64,000 bases of DNA from Chaetoderma sp. LZ-2023a (Eukaryota; Mollusca; Caudofoveata; Chaetodermatida; Chaetodermatidae), in contig CM067370.1 in the NCBI GenBank assembly GCA_034401795.1, positions 57,519,295 through 57,583,294 of the forward strand. Direction: 5' to 3'. Made by a program: the position numbers and the translations under genes. Below the pieces are notes generated by a model. The model ran no database searches and had not been told where the DNA came from. It was given only the letters and a program-made list of their open reading frames with translations. How positions within the stretch are numbered: position 1 is the stretch's first letter; each line of letters starts with the position of its first letter. Below, one piece after another: positions 43,400 through 54,644 of this stretch.

Positions 43400-44419
43400 A
43401 TGCCTACCTGTAGATCGACGATATGGAGGTATCTGAACCAGACTGTGCATCTCACTTAGGGATACAAAGAAGTGATCAATTTATAAATGCTCACCCTACA
43501 CTCTACAGTAGATGAAAACATTAGGAAAACCAGGCGTGCTACATGTATCTACTCGCTTATGGGAGCAGGGCTTCACGGGATAAATGGCATAACACCCTTG
43601 GCATGCATGCATCTGATAGAAATCTATATCCTTCCAGTTCTGCTAAATGGGATTGATGTACTTATTCTCAACAAAACCGAAGGGAGACTCCTTGACAAGT
43701 TCTATCATAAGCTGCTGTTACAAATCCTGGGACTTCCAGATCGTGTAGCACATCCATCTCCGTATCTTCTGCTTGGCACTCTTCCGATTGAAGCGCGTAT
43801 ACATATATACAGAAGCTAACATTAGTGAGGAACATTTGTGCAGACCAAGAATCCATGCTCTTCTCGGTGGCTCTGAGGCAGACTGCTATGAAAGGATACC
43901 ATCAGCATAGCTGGTTTGCTGACACTCGAAATACTCGCGACGTACGATCTCCCTTCTATCCACGTTCTTCTAGATCATCCACCGGCAAAGGGAACATGGA
44001 AGACTCTTACTAGGAAGCTGGTCAACAGGTTATGGTCGGATGAGCTCAATAGTCAGATACCGCTATATTCATCCTTACAGTATCTGAGCAACTGTTCTAT
44101 AAACCTTTCATCTGCCCACATAGCAATTGAGTCGGTCACTACTGCTCCACGTGATATATGCACATTACCGGTACGGCTGCACTTGCTGACCAACTGCTAT
44201 ACCCTGCAGTGCAACAGGACTAAATATAGTCGCGGTATGATAAAACCTGATTTCCCACTATGTAACAATGGATCAGAAGACCATCACAATTTCTTGACAG
44301 TTTGTCAACCTTTAGCAGTGATTCGGAACAAGTACATGAACCTACTACAGCGTAGCCTATGCCCGATGTGTGTTGCGCATACTGAGCATGTCTGGGAGAA
44401 AAACAGCATTCTAACTTCA
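43400..44419 (+). mobile_element. LINE D, C-terminal part before the transposon
   Basis: The + strand RT thumb/C-terminal domain of a LINE. CTLGIQRSDQ-like text lies near 43450, then STVDENIRKTRRATCIYSLM, GAGLHGINGITPLACMHLIE and YILPVLLNGIDVLI. A frameshift near 43810-43920 follows. Frame 43916-44419 ends with VRLHLLTNCYTLQCNRTKYS and the zinc-knuckle-like FPLCNNGSEDHHNFLTVC. The sequence is then cut by the GGGTCATTCC-ended transposon and resumes in frame at 50777. Confidence 0.85.
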
Positions 44420-45148
44420 GGGTCATTCCGTGTCAAATCAGCAAATTTCCAGAAATGTCCCCACCTGACCATCTCAGAATTGCTCAATATTTTGTTTACA
44501 GCTACCTACACATATTTTAGGTGATTATACAAAATTATAGAGTCCAGTTTTACATACTTTTCAAAATATTGCAGTTTGAGTAACATAGGGGTGGCGAAAA
44601 TGTTACAGAATTTTCGCACATGTTATTTTTTCCGCAACTTTCAAGTCCTAATATCTCCCTTATTATACATGCTAGCCATCTGAAATTTTTATCATTAATT
44701 CACTGCCACGCGTCTTACTGGAAAATGCAAAGAAATGCCAAATACCTTTATAAATCTTTATTTAATACTTTACCAAAAATGGCAAAATAATCTTCGACAT
44801 TGTGCATTTTGCAACCTTTATCTGAGAATAAAACACAAACTGTCTGCAGTTAGGGCTTGCCTTTTCACATGCTTTATGTATCCATATAGATGAACATGCA
44901 CAGGTGTTTGTAACCTCCTAAGTTTATAACTTTTAGAGATATGACTTGTTGAATACAAGAAAATCTTCACGCATGTCAAGTTTCGGCTGCAAATATTATT
45001 AAGAGGGACAGGTGGCACACACTATTGCTATATATCAAAAGAAAGCATATGGTCTAGGCTTTAATTTGATACCTAGAACAACTTGCCCCTATGATTATTT
45101 CAGTGTGATACTAATTTAACAAAATAGGGTTATTTTGTCAATTCGCGA
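44420..45148 (+). repeat. Left terminal inverted repeat (about 729 bp)
   Basis: Runs from GGGTCATTCCGTGTCAAATC to GTCAATTCGCGA. It matches the reverse complement of 50057-50776 throughout, with scattered single-base differences; the outermost 60 bp are the most diverged. Confidence 0.93.
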
Positions 45149-46960
45149 ATGGTTATCATCCTAGACTTAATTCTGTAAAATAAATTTAAATATTACTTTA
45201 AAATGTTTAAGAAACAGGGTGATATATCTAATGAGACATGTTGCTAATATATCTTATTTTTACATTAATATTTATATTTAATACATGTAGATACGCACAC
45301 AGTGTATATGAACATAATATAGCTTAGCAATTATGTACATATCTACTGACTAGAAAATTTCAAGAAATAAAATTTTACCTAATTTTCTTGTGTCAGTGTT
45401 ATATTTTCATACCTGCAACCCACTTACCAAGGAAACTCAATTTAAATCAAACTATTAACTGTCTGGTCATTAATATTTTCTTGTTTGTTTTTCAGATTGA
45501 GTGACTATGGCATCTAAGATGGCTGCCTGTACTATTGGCATGAACTGCAAAGATGACTGTCATAAACTGACTTACTGCAAAGACAGGCTTTGTGAAAATA
45601 TGTGATTTATCACTTCAAGATAAAGACCTTATGTTTAAACGTTGTGACTTACCACAGAATATGACAGTAACTCAACAAAGTACAGTATGCTTGCATCATA
45701 AAAAGTTGTACCTAGACAAATATGAATTCTTAGAAAAGAAGTGCTGTGATCCATATTCTGTTCATGGTCAGCCAGTCAGAGGAAACTTACGTACCTTGAA
45801 TACCACTGCAACTGAGAAACTAAATAAAACCACAGGGAATAACATTAAACCCGGTCAAAAGTTATGTCCAAAGTGTATGATAAAATTTTCATTGGATACT
45901 AAACCTGTTGCAGAACTTACAGATGATGATAATTTAGAAAGTGATTCATATGACACAGATCAGAGTGATGGCAAGCATGCAAGTCAACTAAATACCAGCA
46001 TAACCTCACTTGGATGCTCTCCCCTCAAAATAAAGGTCAGCCAGAGAGATAAGGTTGGTTATGGTAAACGCAAACTAGCCCAAGCAGAGACTGCCATGAA
46101 ATATCAGCTTGCCAAAAATTTGAAAGTAGAGCCAGATGATTTGGTAAAGAAGACACCAGTTTGTCAGCAATGTACAGATCTTAAAGAACTTATTTTATGT
46201 ATGAAGCAAAAATGTAGTGTGTCAAATAGACAAAAGCAAATACAAATACTGACAATGGCACCTCCAAGCTGGTCACTTGAGAAGACTGCTACAGAATTTA
46301 ATGTGACAAAGTATGTGGTTAGGAAAGCCAGAGTCAAAAAAAACACATGGCATTCTTGCGGAAACCTCAACCAAGAAGGGAAATGAATTAACAGAAGATG
46401 TCAAGAAACAAGTGACCGTGTTTTATGAAAGTGATGAATACTCTCGTTTGTGCCCTGGAAAAAAGGACTACCTTTCAATAAAAATTGATGGAAATCGTAT
46501 ACACAAACAAAAGCGCCTGCTCTTAGCAAATTTGAATGAACTGTACGTAGCATTTAAACAAAAGTATGAATCCTGCAAAATAGGGTTTTCCAAATTCTGT
46601 GAACTGCGCCCACCATGGTGTATAACAGTTGGGGCCAGAGGCACCCATTCTGTGTGCATCTGTGAGATCCACCAAAACGTCAAACTTTTGTTAGCTGCAG
46701 TTGGTGAACTAAAACTGGAATACACTTCATTAATGTCGCTTGTTGTTTGTGACATTCATTCCAGAGACTGTATGATACACCGCTGTAGCCAGTGCCCAGG
46801 AAAAGATGCCCTGCATACACATATAACAGAGCTTATCCACAATCAAATGGAAATGGATGAAGATGATGTCATTAATTTTAAACAGTGGGGGCATACTGAT
46901 CGGACTTCCATTGTTACTAGACAGGAATGTGTGCCAGACTTCATCAATCTGCTGTGTGAC

Positions 46961-48510
46961 TAGGGTTGCACGATTATTCACTTTTCATAATCGCGATCAT
47001 TTAAGAAAAATAATCGCGATCATACGATTAATCATGAACTATATTAACTACGTCAATGCTGCTTAGAGGACGGTATCATGCTACTGCAGATTGTAAGATT
47101 ATGGGTTAGGCACATGGGTATACATACATGGACAGAATACGCCAGTTGCTGATTGCAAACAAAGGAATGTATCAAGATTTTTCTAGATGGAAAACGGAAG
47201 GTAACGTATTTCGTTTAATTGTAGCCTATGCTCTAATAGAAGTCCACCCCCTAACTTTGACATATGAGCTCCAATGATTTCTTCGCAGTTTCAAAACGGC
47301 AAAACTCTGTATTAGAAGCCCACCCGCCTGTATAATAATAACAATCGTGTCACAGGGGGTGTCGACTTAAGACAGATCTCTGCCCTGATACATTTCCGGC
47401 CCCTCTAGAAGTCAATACAGGCCTCGGATTTGTAAATCTCGACCACCTATTAGATTAATACTAATAGTAGGCCACGTATGTTCAAGATATAATAAAGTTT
47501 ATTCCACACTTTTGTAGTTAAAATGCGCTTAAAACAGTCTTGGCGTGATTAAATAGCTTCCTTATAAATATATTGTAAGGCCAAATTTATGTACCAAACA
47601 AGTACGGGAGAATATGCGCATCAATTTTGTAACGCCGATCAACATTAAATGATCCAAATTGAATTATTACGAACGACAATATAGCCGGCTTCTTAAGTTG
47701 GCGAGCCAGTGGATCTTTTGCGATGGGAGGCGGCGTGTTCTCGCGGGATAGTATACGCTAACGAAGTTTATCAAACGGGTATCCGTTACTCAGATCAGTA
47801 TAATAAGCAGTTCCTATCGCGCAATGATAATATATAGAAATTCCCGAGTTCCGAGTCTCCGATTCCAGAATATTTATATCCGAGTACTCGCTCTAAAATA
47901 AACTTCAATTGGAGGCGAATCACGTGATTTGTATTTTATTCGTGACGCCATTTTATATCAAATTGTGGATTAATTTTGATGTAATAAACGACCTTTATTA
48001 AAGGATACGCAATATTTAGGCGCTCAAATCAAATAATTTCACTTCTCCGTGGATGGTTTTAGGTATACATTAAACATAGGCGTAGGCGGTGAGAATTTTT
48101 ACGTGAGAAAATGCGTTGAATTTCCGTGGTATCAGTTCTTTTTTGGGGGAAACCGTTAGCGCATAACTATTCAGAGAATGGGGAACGCAGGATAAGCGTG
48201 TGTGATTACAACAACAATGACAAATAGCGACCAAGTGAACAATCTTTATTCATCTAAAACTAATCCTGAGTCAATACAAACAAATCAGTTATTTATTTAT
48301 TTAGTTTATTTAATCATTCACACATTCGGCTGATAGCCACTTGTTTGTTTCCATGCTTGATAACGCGAGCAGAGTTTCACAAGCGTAAAAGTGTCTTGAC
48401 AAAAATTTCAACATGACGATTATACGATTATTTCATTTTATAATCGTCCACGATCATTTTGAATTATATAATCGTGATTAATCGAATAATCGAATAATCG
48501 TGCAACCATA
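46961..48510. mobile_element. Non-autonomous hAT-type element
   Basis: 1550 bp with termini TAGGGTTGCACGATTATTC and GAATAATCGTGCAACCATA, inverted with one mismatch in the outer bases. It is flanked by the 8-bp direct repeat TGTGTGAC (46953-46960 and 48511-48518). An 8-bp duplication and TAGGGTTGxA-like ends are hAT hallmarks. Subterminal ATAATCGCGATCAT/ATAATCGTGATTA motifs repeat at both ends. No transposase frame inside. The interior (47100-48130) contains dispersed repeat R copy 3. Confidence 0.9.
47810..48130 (+). repeat. Dispersed repeat R, copy 3 (inside the hAT-type element)
   Basis: CACGTGATTTGTATTTTATT, TTAATTTTGATGTAATAAAC, TTTATTAAAGGATACGCA and ATATTTAGGCG line up with 8955-9060 and 22835-22940. 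This suggests copies 1 and 2 are decayed relatives of this hAT-type element. Confidence 0.65.
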
Positions 48511-50056
48511 TGTGTGACCAACTTGATAATCTGACAACCCACCATTACATTGCGAAAGCACAAGCTGCATACCTTTCTAGCTGCAAAGAGACATTACATG
48601 AACATGATAATACAATGTTAGTATTGTTAGACTTTGCAGAGAATTACTCCTTTATAATTCAGGATTCCATTCAAGGATTTTATTGGGATAACAAGCAAGC
48701 AACGTTGCATCCGTTTGCTGTTTATTACTCCAAAGACGGCATGCTGTGTAAGCCTTTATCTCTGTGTGTAATTAGTGATTGTATGCAACATGACACAGTA
48801 AGTGTGTATGCGTTCATTAATGTTGCCTCATGTTAAGCATGTAAAGTACTTTAGTGATGGATGCGGAGGACAATGTAAAAACTATAAGAATTTCCGCAAC
48901 CTGTGTCTACATTCACAAGATTTTGGTTTATCAGCTGAGTGGAATTTCTTTGCAACAAGCCACGGTAAAAGTGTTTGTGATGGAATTGGAGGAACAGTTA
49001 AGAGACTTGCTGCAAGAAGCAGCCTGCAACACACCACAGACAATCATATTCTTACACCGGTAGAATTATATGAGTGGTCACAATCTAATGTTCATGGTAT
49101 CACTTTCTTTTATGTATCACTCACTGATGTGGAACAGCATCGCCCTAGTCTACTAAAGCGTTTCGCAAATGCAGGTACGATTCCTGGAACAAGGAGCCAT
49201 CACTGCTTCATTCCCACCAGTACTAGTGAGTTACGCATTAGTAGAATATCTGCTGATGAAAACGGTGCCAGTATGAAAGTGAGCGTCTCAGGCACAGAAA
49301 CGTCTCTAAACTTTCAACCAGGACAGTATGTAGCCACGGTTTATGATCAGAACTGGTATCTTGGAAATATTGTAGAGATATCGGAGGAGCATCAAGATCT
49401 TCTGATTAACTTCATGCAGCCAAAAGGTCCAGCAAGATCATTTTCTTGGCCACGAAGACGAGATGAATGTGCTGTTCCAATTGATCATATTCTCTGTGCA
49501 GTGACAAACCTTACCACAATAACTGGTCGTCAGTATAAGTTGGATCAGGACACAATGACACAAATTACAGAGTGTTTCCGAAAATTTTCTACTACCAAGT
49601 TTCTGTCGTAAATAACTTCTGTTACATGTAAGCAACTGTACTATGCTAGTATGCTGACTACCTCCTTGTACATAGTTAGCAACAGAAAGCCTAAACATGA
49701 TTGATATACAAGATACAATTACATATAATTTAGTGAAGTTACCTTAATACAGCTTTAATCCTGAGCACACTAGCATTAACATTCTCTTGTTTTTGGCATT
49801 AACAGATTTGGAAAACAATTTCCTTAGATGATGATGATGATGTTTAAGGCAGCAGCATCTTCTGAGAAAGTTGTTTACAAAAGTGGCATCAATTTAACCT
49901 TGTTTTAAATTGGAAATTTTGGAAGATTTTGACATTAGTGCTAAAGATTTATATGGAAGCAGTGTTACATACTTATTACTTTAAATTTGTTCTTGAATAT
50001 TCAATCCACTTTCAAGTATTTCCGAAGTAATTACTGAGTTATGCATAATTAATCAA

Positions 50057-50776
50057 TCGCGAATTGACAAAATAACCCTATTTTGTTAAATTAATATCAC
50101 ACTGAAATAATCATAGGGGCAAGTTGTTCTAGGTATCAAATTAAAGCTTAGACCATATGCTTTCTTTTGATATATAGCAATAGTGTGTGCCACCTGTCCC
50201 TCTTAATAATATTTGCAGCTGAAACTTGACATGCGTGAAGATTTTCTTGTTTTCAACAAGTCATATCTCTAAAAGTTATAAACTTAGGAGGCTACAAACA
50301 CCTGTGCATGTTCATCTATATGGATACATAAAGCATGTGAAAAGGCAAGCCCTAACTGCAGACAGTTTGTGTTTTATTCTCAGATAAATGTTGCAAAATG
50401 CACAATGTCGAAGATTACTTTGCCATTTTTGGTAAAGTATTAAATAAAGATTTATAAAGGTATTTGCATTTCTTTGCATTTTCCAGTAAGACACATAGCA
50501 GTGAATTAATGATAAAAATTTCAGATGGCTAGCATGTATAATAAGGGAGATATTAGGACTTGAAAGTTGCGGAAGAAATAACATGTGCGGAAAACCTTGT
50601 AACATTTTCACCACCCCTATGTTATTCAGACTGCAATATTTTGAAAAGTACGTAAAACTGGACTCTATAATTTTGTATAATCGCCTAAAATATGTGTAGG
50701 TAGCTGTAAACAAAATATTGAGCAATTCTGAGATGGTCAGGTGGGGACCACTTGCTGATTTGAGATGGAATGACCC
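50057..50776 (-). repeat. Right terminal inverted repeat (about 720 bp)
   Basis: From TCGCGAATTGACAAAATAAC to GATTTGAGATGGAATGACCC; counterpart of 44420-45148. About 440 bp of unassigned AT-rich sequence (49612-50056) separates it from the transposase stop. Confidence 0.93.
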
Positions 50777-50988
50777 TTCATTCCTTATGAATCCATCGTC
50801 ACATCTATACATGTCAGATCGCATGTGTCAGTGTGTCTACTCAGTAAAGAAGATAATTCGTCAGTACTGCTTCACGTTGAACAATTTTCGAACACTCCTG
50901 ACTGCTGAAAGGAACAATTTCAATACCGAGAGTGACAGTGGTATGTCACATACAACAACAACAATAAATAAACTGTTACTTACATGAG
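50777..50988 (+). mobile_element. LINE D, 3' end after the transposon
   Basis: Continues the frame of 43916-44419 after removal of the transposon: FLMNPSSHLYMSDRMCQCVY, SVKKIIRQYCFTLNNF, then a stop at about 50986. It is followed by an (AT)n run, which may be the LINE's simple-repeat tail. Confidence 0.8.
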
Positions 50989-50993
50989 CTGCC

Positions 50994-50996
<3 letters not shown>

Positions 50997-51066
<70 letters not shown>
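50997..51066 (+). repeat. (AT)n microsatellite
   Basis: About 70 bases of pure AT directly after the LINE D stop codon and TGAGCTGCCCTC. Confidence 0.97.
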
Positions 51067-51071
<5 letters not shown>

Positions 51072-52924
51072 TACTTAATACTCCTTTGCGAGGTGCTCCT
51101 ACCTACAGAAGGGATTTACGTAATGAACTGAACTGAACATCGCTGCTGGGATGAGCTTTTTAGTTGAGAAATTGAGAACACCTAACGATCGAGTATTGTT
51201 AAATATTATAAACACTAATCCATCAGTCAATCAATCAGCCGCTATTGCTAAATAAAAGACGGCTTATAGCGCGTATTGATACCGTTATTCAAACAGCAAT
51301 ACAAAGACACCACCGCTAATCCGTCAAATGACCATTCAAATGTAAAAGATATCACAATATCTTCCATATATTCCTTCATCCATCTAGATATATTGATAAG
51401 TAAACAGAAAAAAATATTTTGCCTGTAGGGTCGTTGCTGCTTTAGACAAGTAGGCATGCGCAAATTAATTTCAAAATATTCAGCAGATTAGTGATAACAA
51501 CGTTGTGATCTGTCCAATGTTTGAGCTGTGAAAGGGTTAAGACGCCCAGACACGTTTGTATATGCTTGATCAGTTGTATTGGATTTCTCAAGCGTGAGTT
51601 CCTCTAGAGAGAGATTCCGCTGTTATCCAATCAAATACTGACACGTCACACTGATGTTTAGCACAACAGACAGAAACATGGCGGGTATTTTTGCAATTTG
51701 TAGGCCAAACAAGGTGACTAACATCGAGCTTGTAAACTCATTATTTATAAAAATTAGATCAAATGGAATACTAAGGATGATTTGGGGATTGTGTTTACAA
51801 TTAAATGTAGTGGTTGAATCTGATTTATGGGCATTAACAACTTTGAGTCGTGCAAGAAAACATACAACAAATCGTAGTCTTAAACAACGCAGTAAGTTCG
51901 TTTTTATTGAACACACAATACATCAGGTAATTTTTTAAAGTAAAAGCATGCACAAATAAATATACACACACGATAATAATCGATAATTAAGTACACGCAA
52001 AGTTACCAGTCCTCTGCCATTTTTATGCGTATATACGCGCAAAAGGGCGCATAAGGGCAACTCTACATATACTTATCTTTACTCATTATTATTAAAGACT
52101 TAGAAACAATATTATCAACTTGTAAAGACAGAAGGCATTGAGTTTGATATGCTAATAAAAAGGAATGATTGATAGAATGATAATGAATTCCGGAAACAGC
52201 TGGATGTTAAATACACAAAACACTAATACTAGATTATGATTAAACACTACGGGATGAATCACGAAACAAAATGCTGAAAAACAGAGGCGATATAAAATCT
52301 AAGCAAAACGACACCTAAACCATGACTGTGACAAGGCAGAAGAAAAAGCTCGGCTTTTATTCCTTCTTCCTTCACCCTAATATTATTTCTCTATTCTCAG
52401 CGTTTTCTTGCTGTTCTAATCATTAATCTTAGAGCCATTCTCTTCCCTATGAATCCACTACTAAATCTATTCCTTTCAGCGCCTGTCAGAATTAGACTAA
52501 GAATTACGCTATAAACATGAATTTTCCTCAAGAAATTAATTCCCTTGGATAAAATTAATATGTCAACCTGCCGACATAAGAGGAAAAAAGAGCGCAAAAA
52601 GGGCTGAACGGCCCGGAGACAACTGGCCATCTAAAGTTGGATGAAATTAAAAATTAATTTTAATTGCGACATCTAGTGATAATGCGTAGAATACACTGAC
52701 TTATCGACTACAACAAAAAACATATCCGGCAACCAGTTGGAAGTCTTTAATTACGTTGAAATGCTTCACTGATAAAAGAATAAATGCTGAATATCTACAA
52801 TTCCAAGAGAGACTTCAAGACTGGCAATGTCTCGGAATTAATATTTTCAGTGACTAAACATTCCGATTTTAAAAGCACTTACTGAAATAAGACTAATTCT
52901 TAGACAAAATGATGACTAGATCCT
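51067..52924. other. PEX16 intron 1, no gene recognised
   Basis: AT-rich. 51474-51490 carries a fragment of fold-back family F (TTTCAAAATATTCAGCAGAT). The + strand frame 51654-51938 starts at an ATG and spans 94 codons but has no domain, repeats or homologue that I can recognise. Confidence 0.5.
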
Positions 52925-53640
52925 AGGAAAGTAAGAGCTATCACCGGAAATCCGAAAAAGGAAGACAGAACCGGAAGTTAATCATAGAACACCATGAAAA
53001 CCGTTAATGACCCTATCCCTGGATGTACGAATCCGGAAGTGTAAAAATAGGAAACGGAAATGCGCAAAACGGAAGAATACAACGGGAAGCTGAACCCGGA
53101 TGTACATTAAAAAAACAGAATAAGCATAGGAACCGGAAATACGCAAACAGGAAGTCAGGCCGGATATGGAAAAAATGGAGGTAGATCCGGAAATGGAAGT
53201 AACCCCTGTCCTGAGGACCTGAATCCACTACAATTGATCTAAGACCTTGGCTTTAGCATAAGCACCAGGCTTATGGACGTCAGCTTCAGCCTCAGCCACC
53301 ACGGCTTGAGGGTTATGCCGTCACCCTCAAGTCTAATGTGGGGTTGACCCGGTGAACTACACGAGCCCACCTTCGAGAGCTTATTTGCTCTAATTAATTG
53401 CTCTTTATTCTTAATTCATTCACTAGCCCGGAAGTACGTCCCAACTGGAAGCGGAAGTGCTTATTAGTCATACCGGAAACGGTCGGAACGGAAGTAAGAA
53501 CTGGCTCTTGAAGACCCGGATGTCCTGCAAAACCAGAAGACAAACCGGAAACGGACGGAACGGAAGTAGCACCGGAAAACGGAAGTAAACCCGAGTCCCG
53601 AATCCACCCCAACGGAACCGGAAGAACTAGCAAAACTAGA
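52925..53640 (+). repeat. CCGGAAGT-rich interval
   Basis: About twenty occurrences of CGGAA, most as CCGGAA(A/G), in 0.7 kb (for example near 52974, 53032, 53137, 53174, 53430, 53472, 53547, 53580 and 53611). CCGGAAGT is the consensus of ETS-family transcription factors. Spacing is irregular. Confidence 0.6.
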
Positions 53641-53806
53641 TTGCGGACTATAGCTATAGGCGACCTATGAAGAATCTTGACGACCGGTATGACCGAAAAA
53701 TTGGCATTATCATAAGCACCGGACTTATGGACGTCAGCCTCAGCCTCCGCCACCACGGCTTGTGGGTTATGCCAGTCACCCTCAAGTCTAATGTGGGTTT
53801 AACCCC
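53255..53806 (+). repeat. About 98-bp direct repeat in two copies, 453 bp apart
   Basis: 53255-53350 and 53708-53806 share CATAAGCACC, CTTATGGACGTCAGC, CACCACGGCTTG, GGGTTATGCC, GTCACCCTCAAGTCTAATGT and GGGTT(G/T)A(A)CCC with about ten differences. Confidence 0.9.
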
Positions 53807-54505
53807 CAGTATATCGTCATTATAAGTAAAAGTACCCTCCCTAAAAATTATATAAATGTTTATTGTTGTATCTATAATCATAGACATCCGTGTATATTAT
53901 TGAACTTGACTATGTTCTGTGCTTGTCTGTTACGTAACTGTCTTGTCCTTATTTACTACCCATATGTATCGCAAAATAATAATAATAACCCCAAGTGACT
54001 AGCTCTTTCACACACCCTGCTGTATTATATGTTGGTTCGCGGACTGAGAGAGGCCCACCCCTGGAGTTTGTCTTTCCACTGTAATGACTGACTAAATAAT
54101 TGAACCGGTGGTGAACTCTCCTGAGGGAGGGGGGGGGGGGGGGGTGTCTCCTCTTGACCCGTGAATTGACATATTTCCTTTTTGAAATTTAAATTGTTTA
54201 TGTGGATCAAGGGTCAAAGGGTTAATAAGGAAGTAGTAAATGTAATGTCTGAATTTATAATTGTTTGTGTAAGTACTGTCTTGTCTAATTTTTTTATACC
54301 TGTATATATGTGTGTAAGGTGTCCGCCATAACAATAGGCACTGCCTTAGGCAGACAACCTGGTATGATTGGTGAATACGTTTATCCTGGAATTATTGAAT
54401 AAATAATTTTGAATCGTGAACTGTACTGTAACTGTTGTAGCCGTCTCTATCATATGTAACGGTGAGACTTTGTGCTTTTAAAAGTAAATAAATAATAACA
54501 TATAC
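53807..54505. other. Start of PEX16 intron 1
   Basis: No further exon. It contains a G16-type homopolymer at 54127-54143 and several TGTAA-rich stretches. Nothing else is recognised. Confidence 0.5.
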
Positions 54506-54644
54506 CTGCAATTGCGTAGGAAAATAAACGAACTGTAGCTTCAACCTGGCTGGTGGTATCGGGGTGTTCGCTTACAACAGATTTGTATTTATTCCAAATT
54601 TTAATCATCCGATTCGAAATTTCATCCATCATGGGAGCCGCCAT
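54506..54644 (-). CDS. PEX16: PEX16 exon 1 (start codon to phase-1 donor)
   Basis: The ATG at 54644-54642 has a favourable context (AAAATGG). It opens 46 codons plus one base, ending at a donor reading GCAG|GTATAT. The peptide begins MAAPMMDEISNRM and contains KYKSVVSEHPDTTSQVEA followed by TVRLFSYAIAG. This corresponds to the conserved PEX16 N-terminus (in mammals a Tyr-x-x-x-Val-x-x-His-Pro-x-x-x-x-Gln-x-Glu block followed by Val-Arg-x-Phe-Ser-Tyr). Reading past the donor gives ICYYLF and a stop, as expected of intron. The next exon is 41.8 kb away. The 5' UTR and promoter should lie just above 54645, where a GTT repeat and an ordinary AT-rich stretch are seen. Confidence 0.9.

Larger units (their letters stand above)
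45508..49611 (+). pseudogene. Transposase-like gene, frameshifted and interrupted
   Basis: The probable start is ATG 45508 (MASKMAACTIGMNCKDDC). Shifts occur near 45580, in the A8 run at 46336-46343, and near 48825. A hAT-type insert at 46961-48510 splits it; removing the insert with one 8-bp duplicate restores ...NLLCDQLDN.. in frame. The N-terminus is Cys/His-rich (CLHHKKLYLDKYEFLEKKCC, LCPKCMIKF). A middle block reads FYESDEYSRLCPGKKDYLSI, then FSKFCELRPPWCITVGARGT and SVCICEIHQNVKLL. C-terminal blocks are LVLLDFAENYSF, KYFSDGCGGQCKNYKNFRNL and TSHGKSVCDGIGGTVKRLAA. The Asp residues in those three are candidates for a DDD/E catalytic triad (inference). I recall this protein type as a large multicopy family in invertebrates and fishes without a firm name. 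Confidence 0.75.
44420..50776 (+). mobile_element. Long-TIR DNA transposon, superfamily not assigned
   Basis: 6357 bp bounded by 4-bp direct repeats TTCA (44416-44419 and 50777-50780). Terminal inverted repeats begin GGGTCATTCC and extend about 720-730 bp each side. Inside is one + strand transposase-like gene (45508-49611) split by a hAT-type element. Deleting 44420-50780 puts LINE D back in frame (...NSILTS then FLMNPSS). A 4-bp duplication with very long TIRs is compatible with Sola, Academ, Ginger or Chapaev-type elements by general knowledge; I cannot choose among these from memory. Confidence 0.9.
5891..54644 (-). other. PEX16: PEX16 locus (six exons recognised, 3' end missing)
   Basis: Peroxin-16 is an integral peroxisomal/ER membrane protein needed for early peroxisome membrane assembly and recruitment of PEX3-dependent cargo (family knowledge). 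Six minus-strand blocks read as consecutive parts of this protein. Every junction has GT and AG ends and the phases agree (exon ends in phase 1, 0, 2, 0, 1, 1). Coding lengths are 139, 113, 134, 121, 97 and 159 nt, 254 codons plus one base. Human PEX16 is about 336 residues, so roughly 80-90 C-terminal residues are missing. I searched 1-5890 by eye for the expected tail and found nothing convincing; it is probably left of the window. Intron sizes are about 41.8 kb, 1.4 kb, 3.2 kb, 1.0 kb and 0.6 kb. DIRS-0 and the satellite lie downstream of exon 6, presumably in the next intron. Confidence 0.88.

Noticed and set aside
51654-51938. Possible first exon MAGIFAICRPNK... on the + strand in PEX16 intron 1
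   Set aside because: No recognisable domain, no partner exon and no repeat match; a chance frame cannot be excluded.
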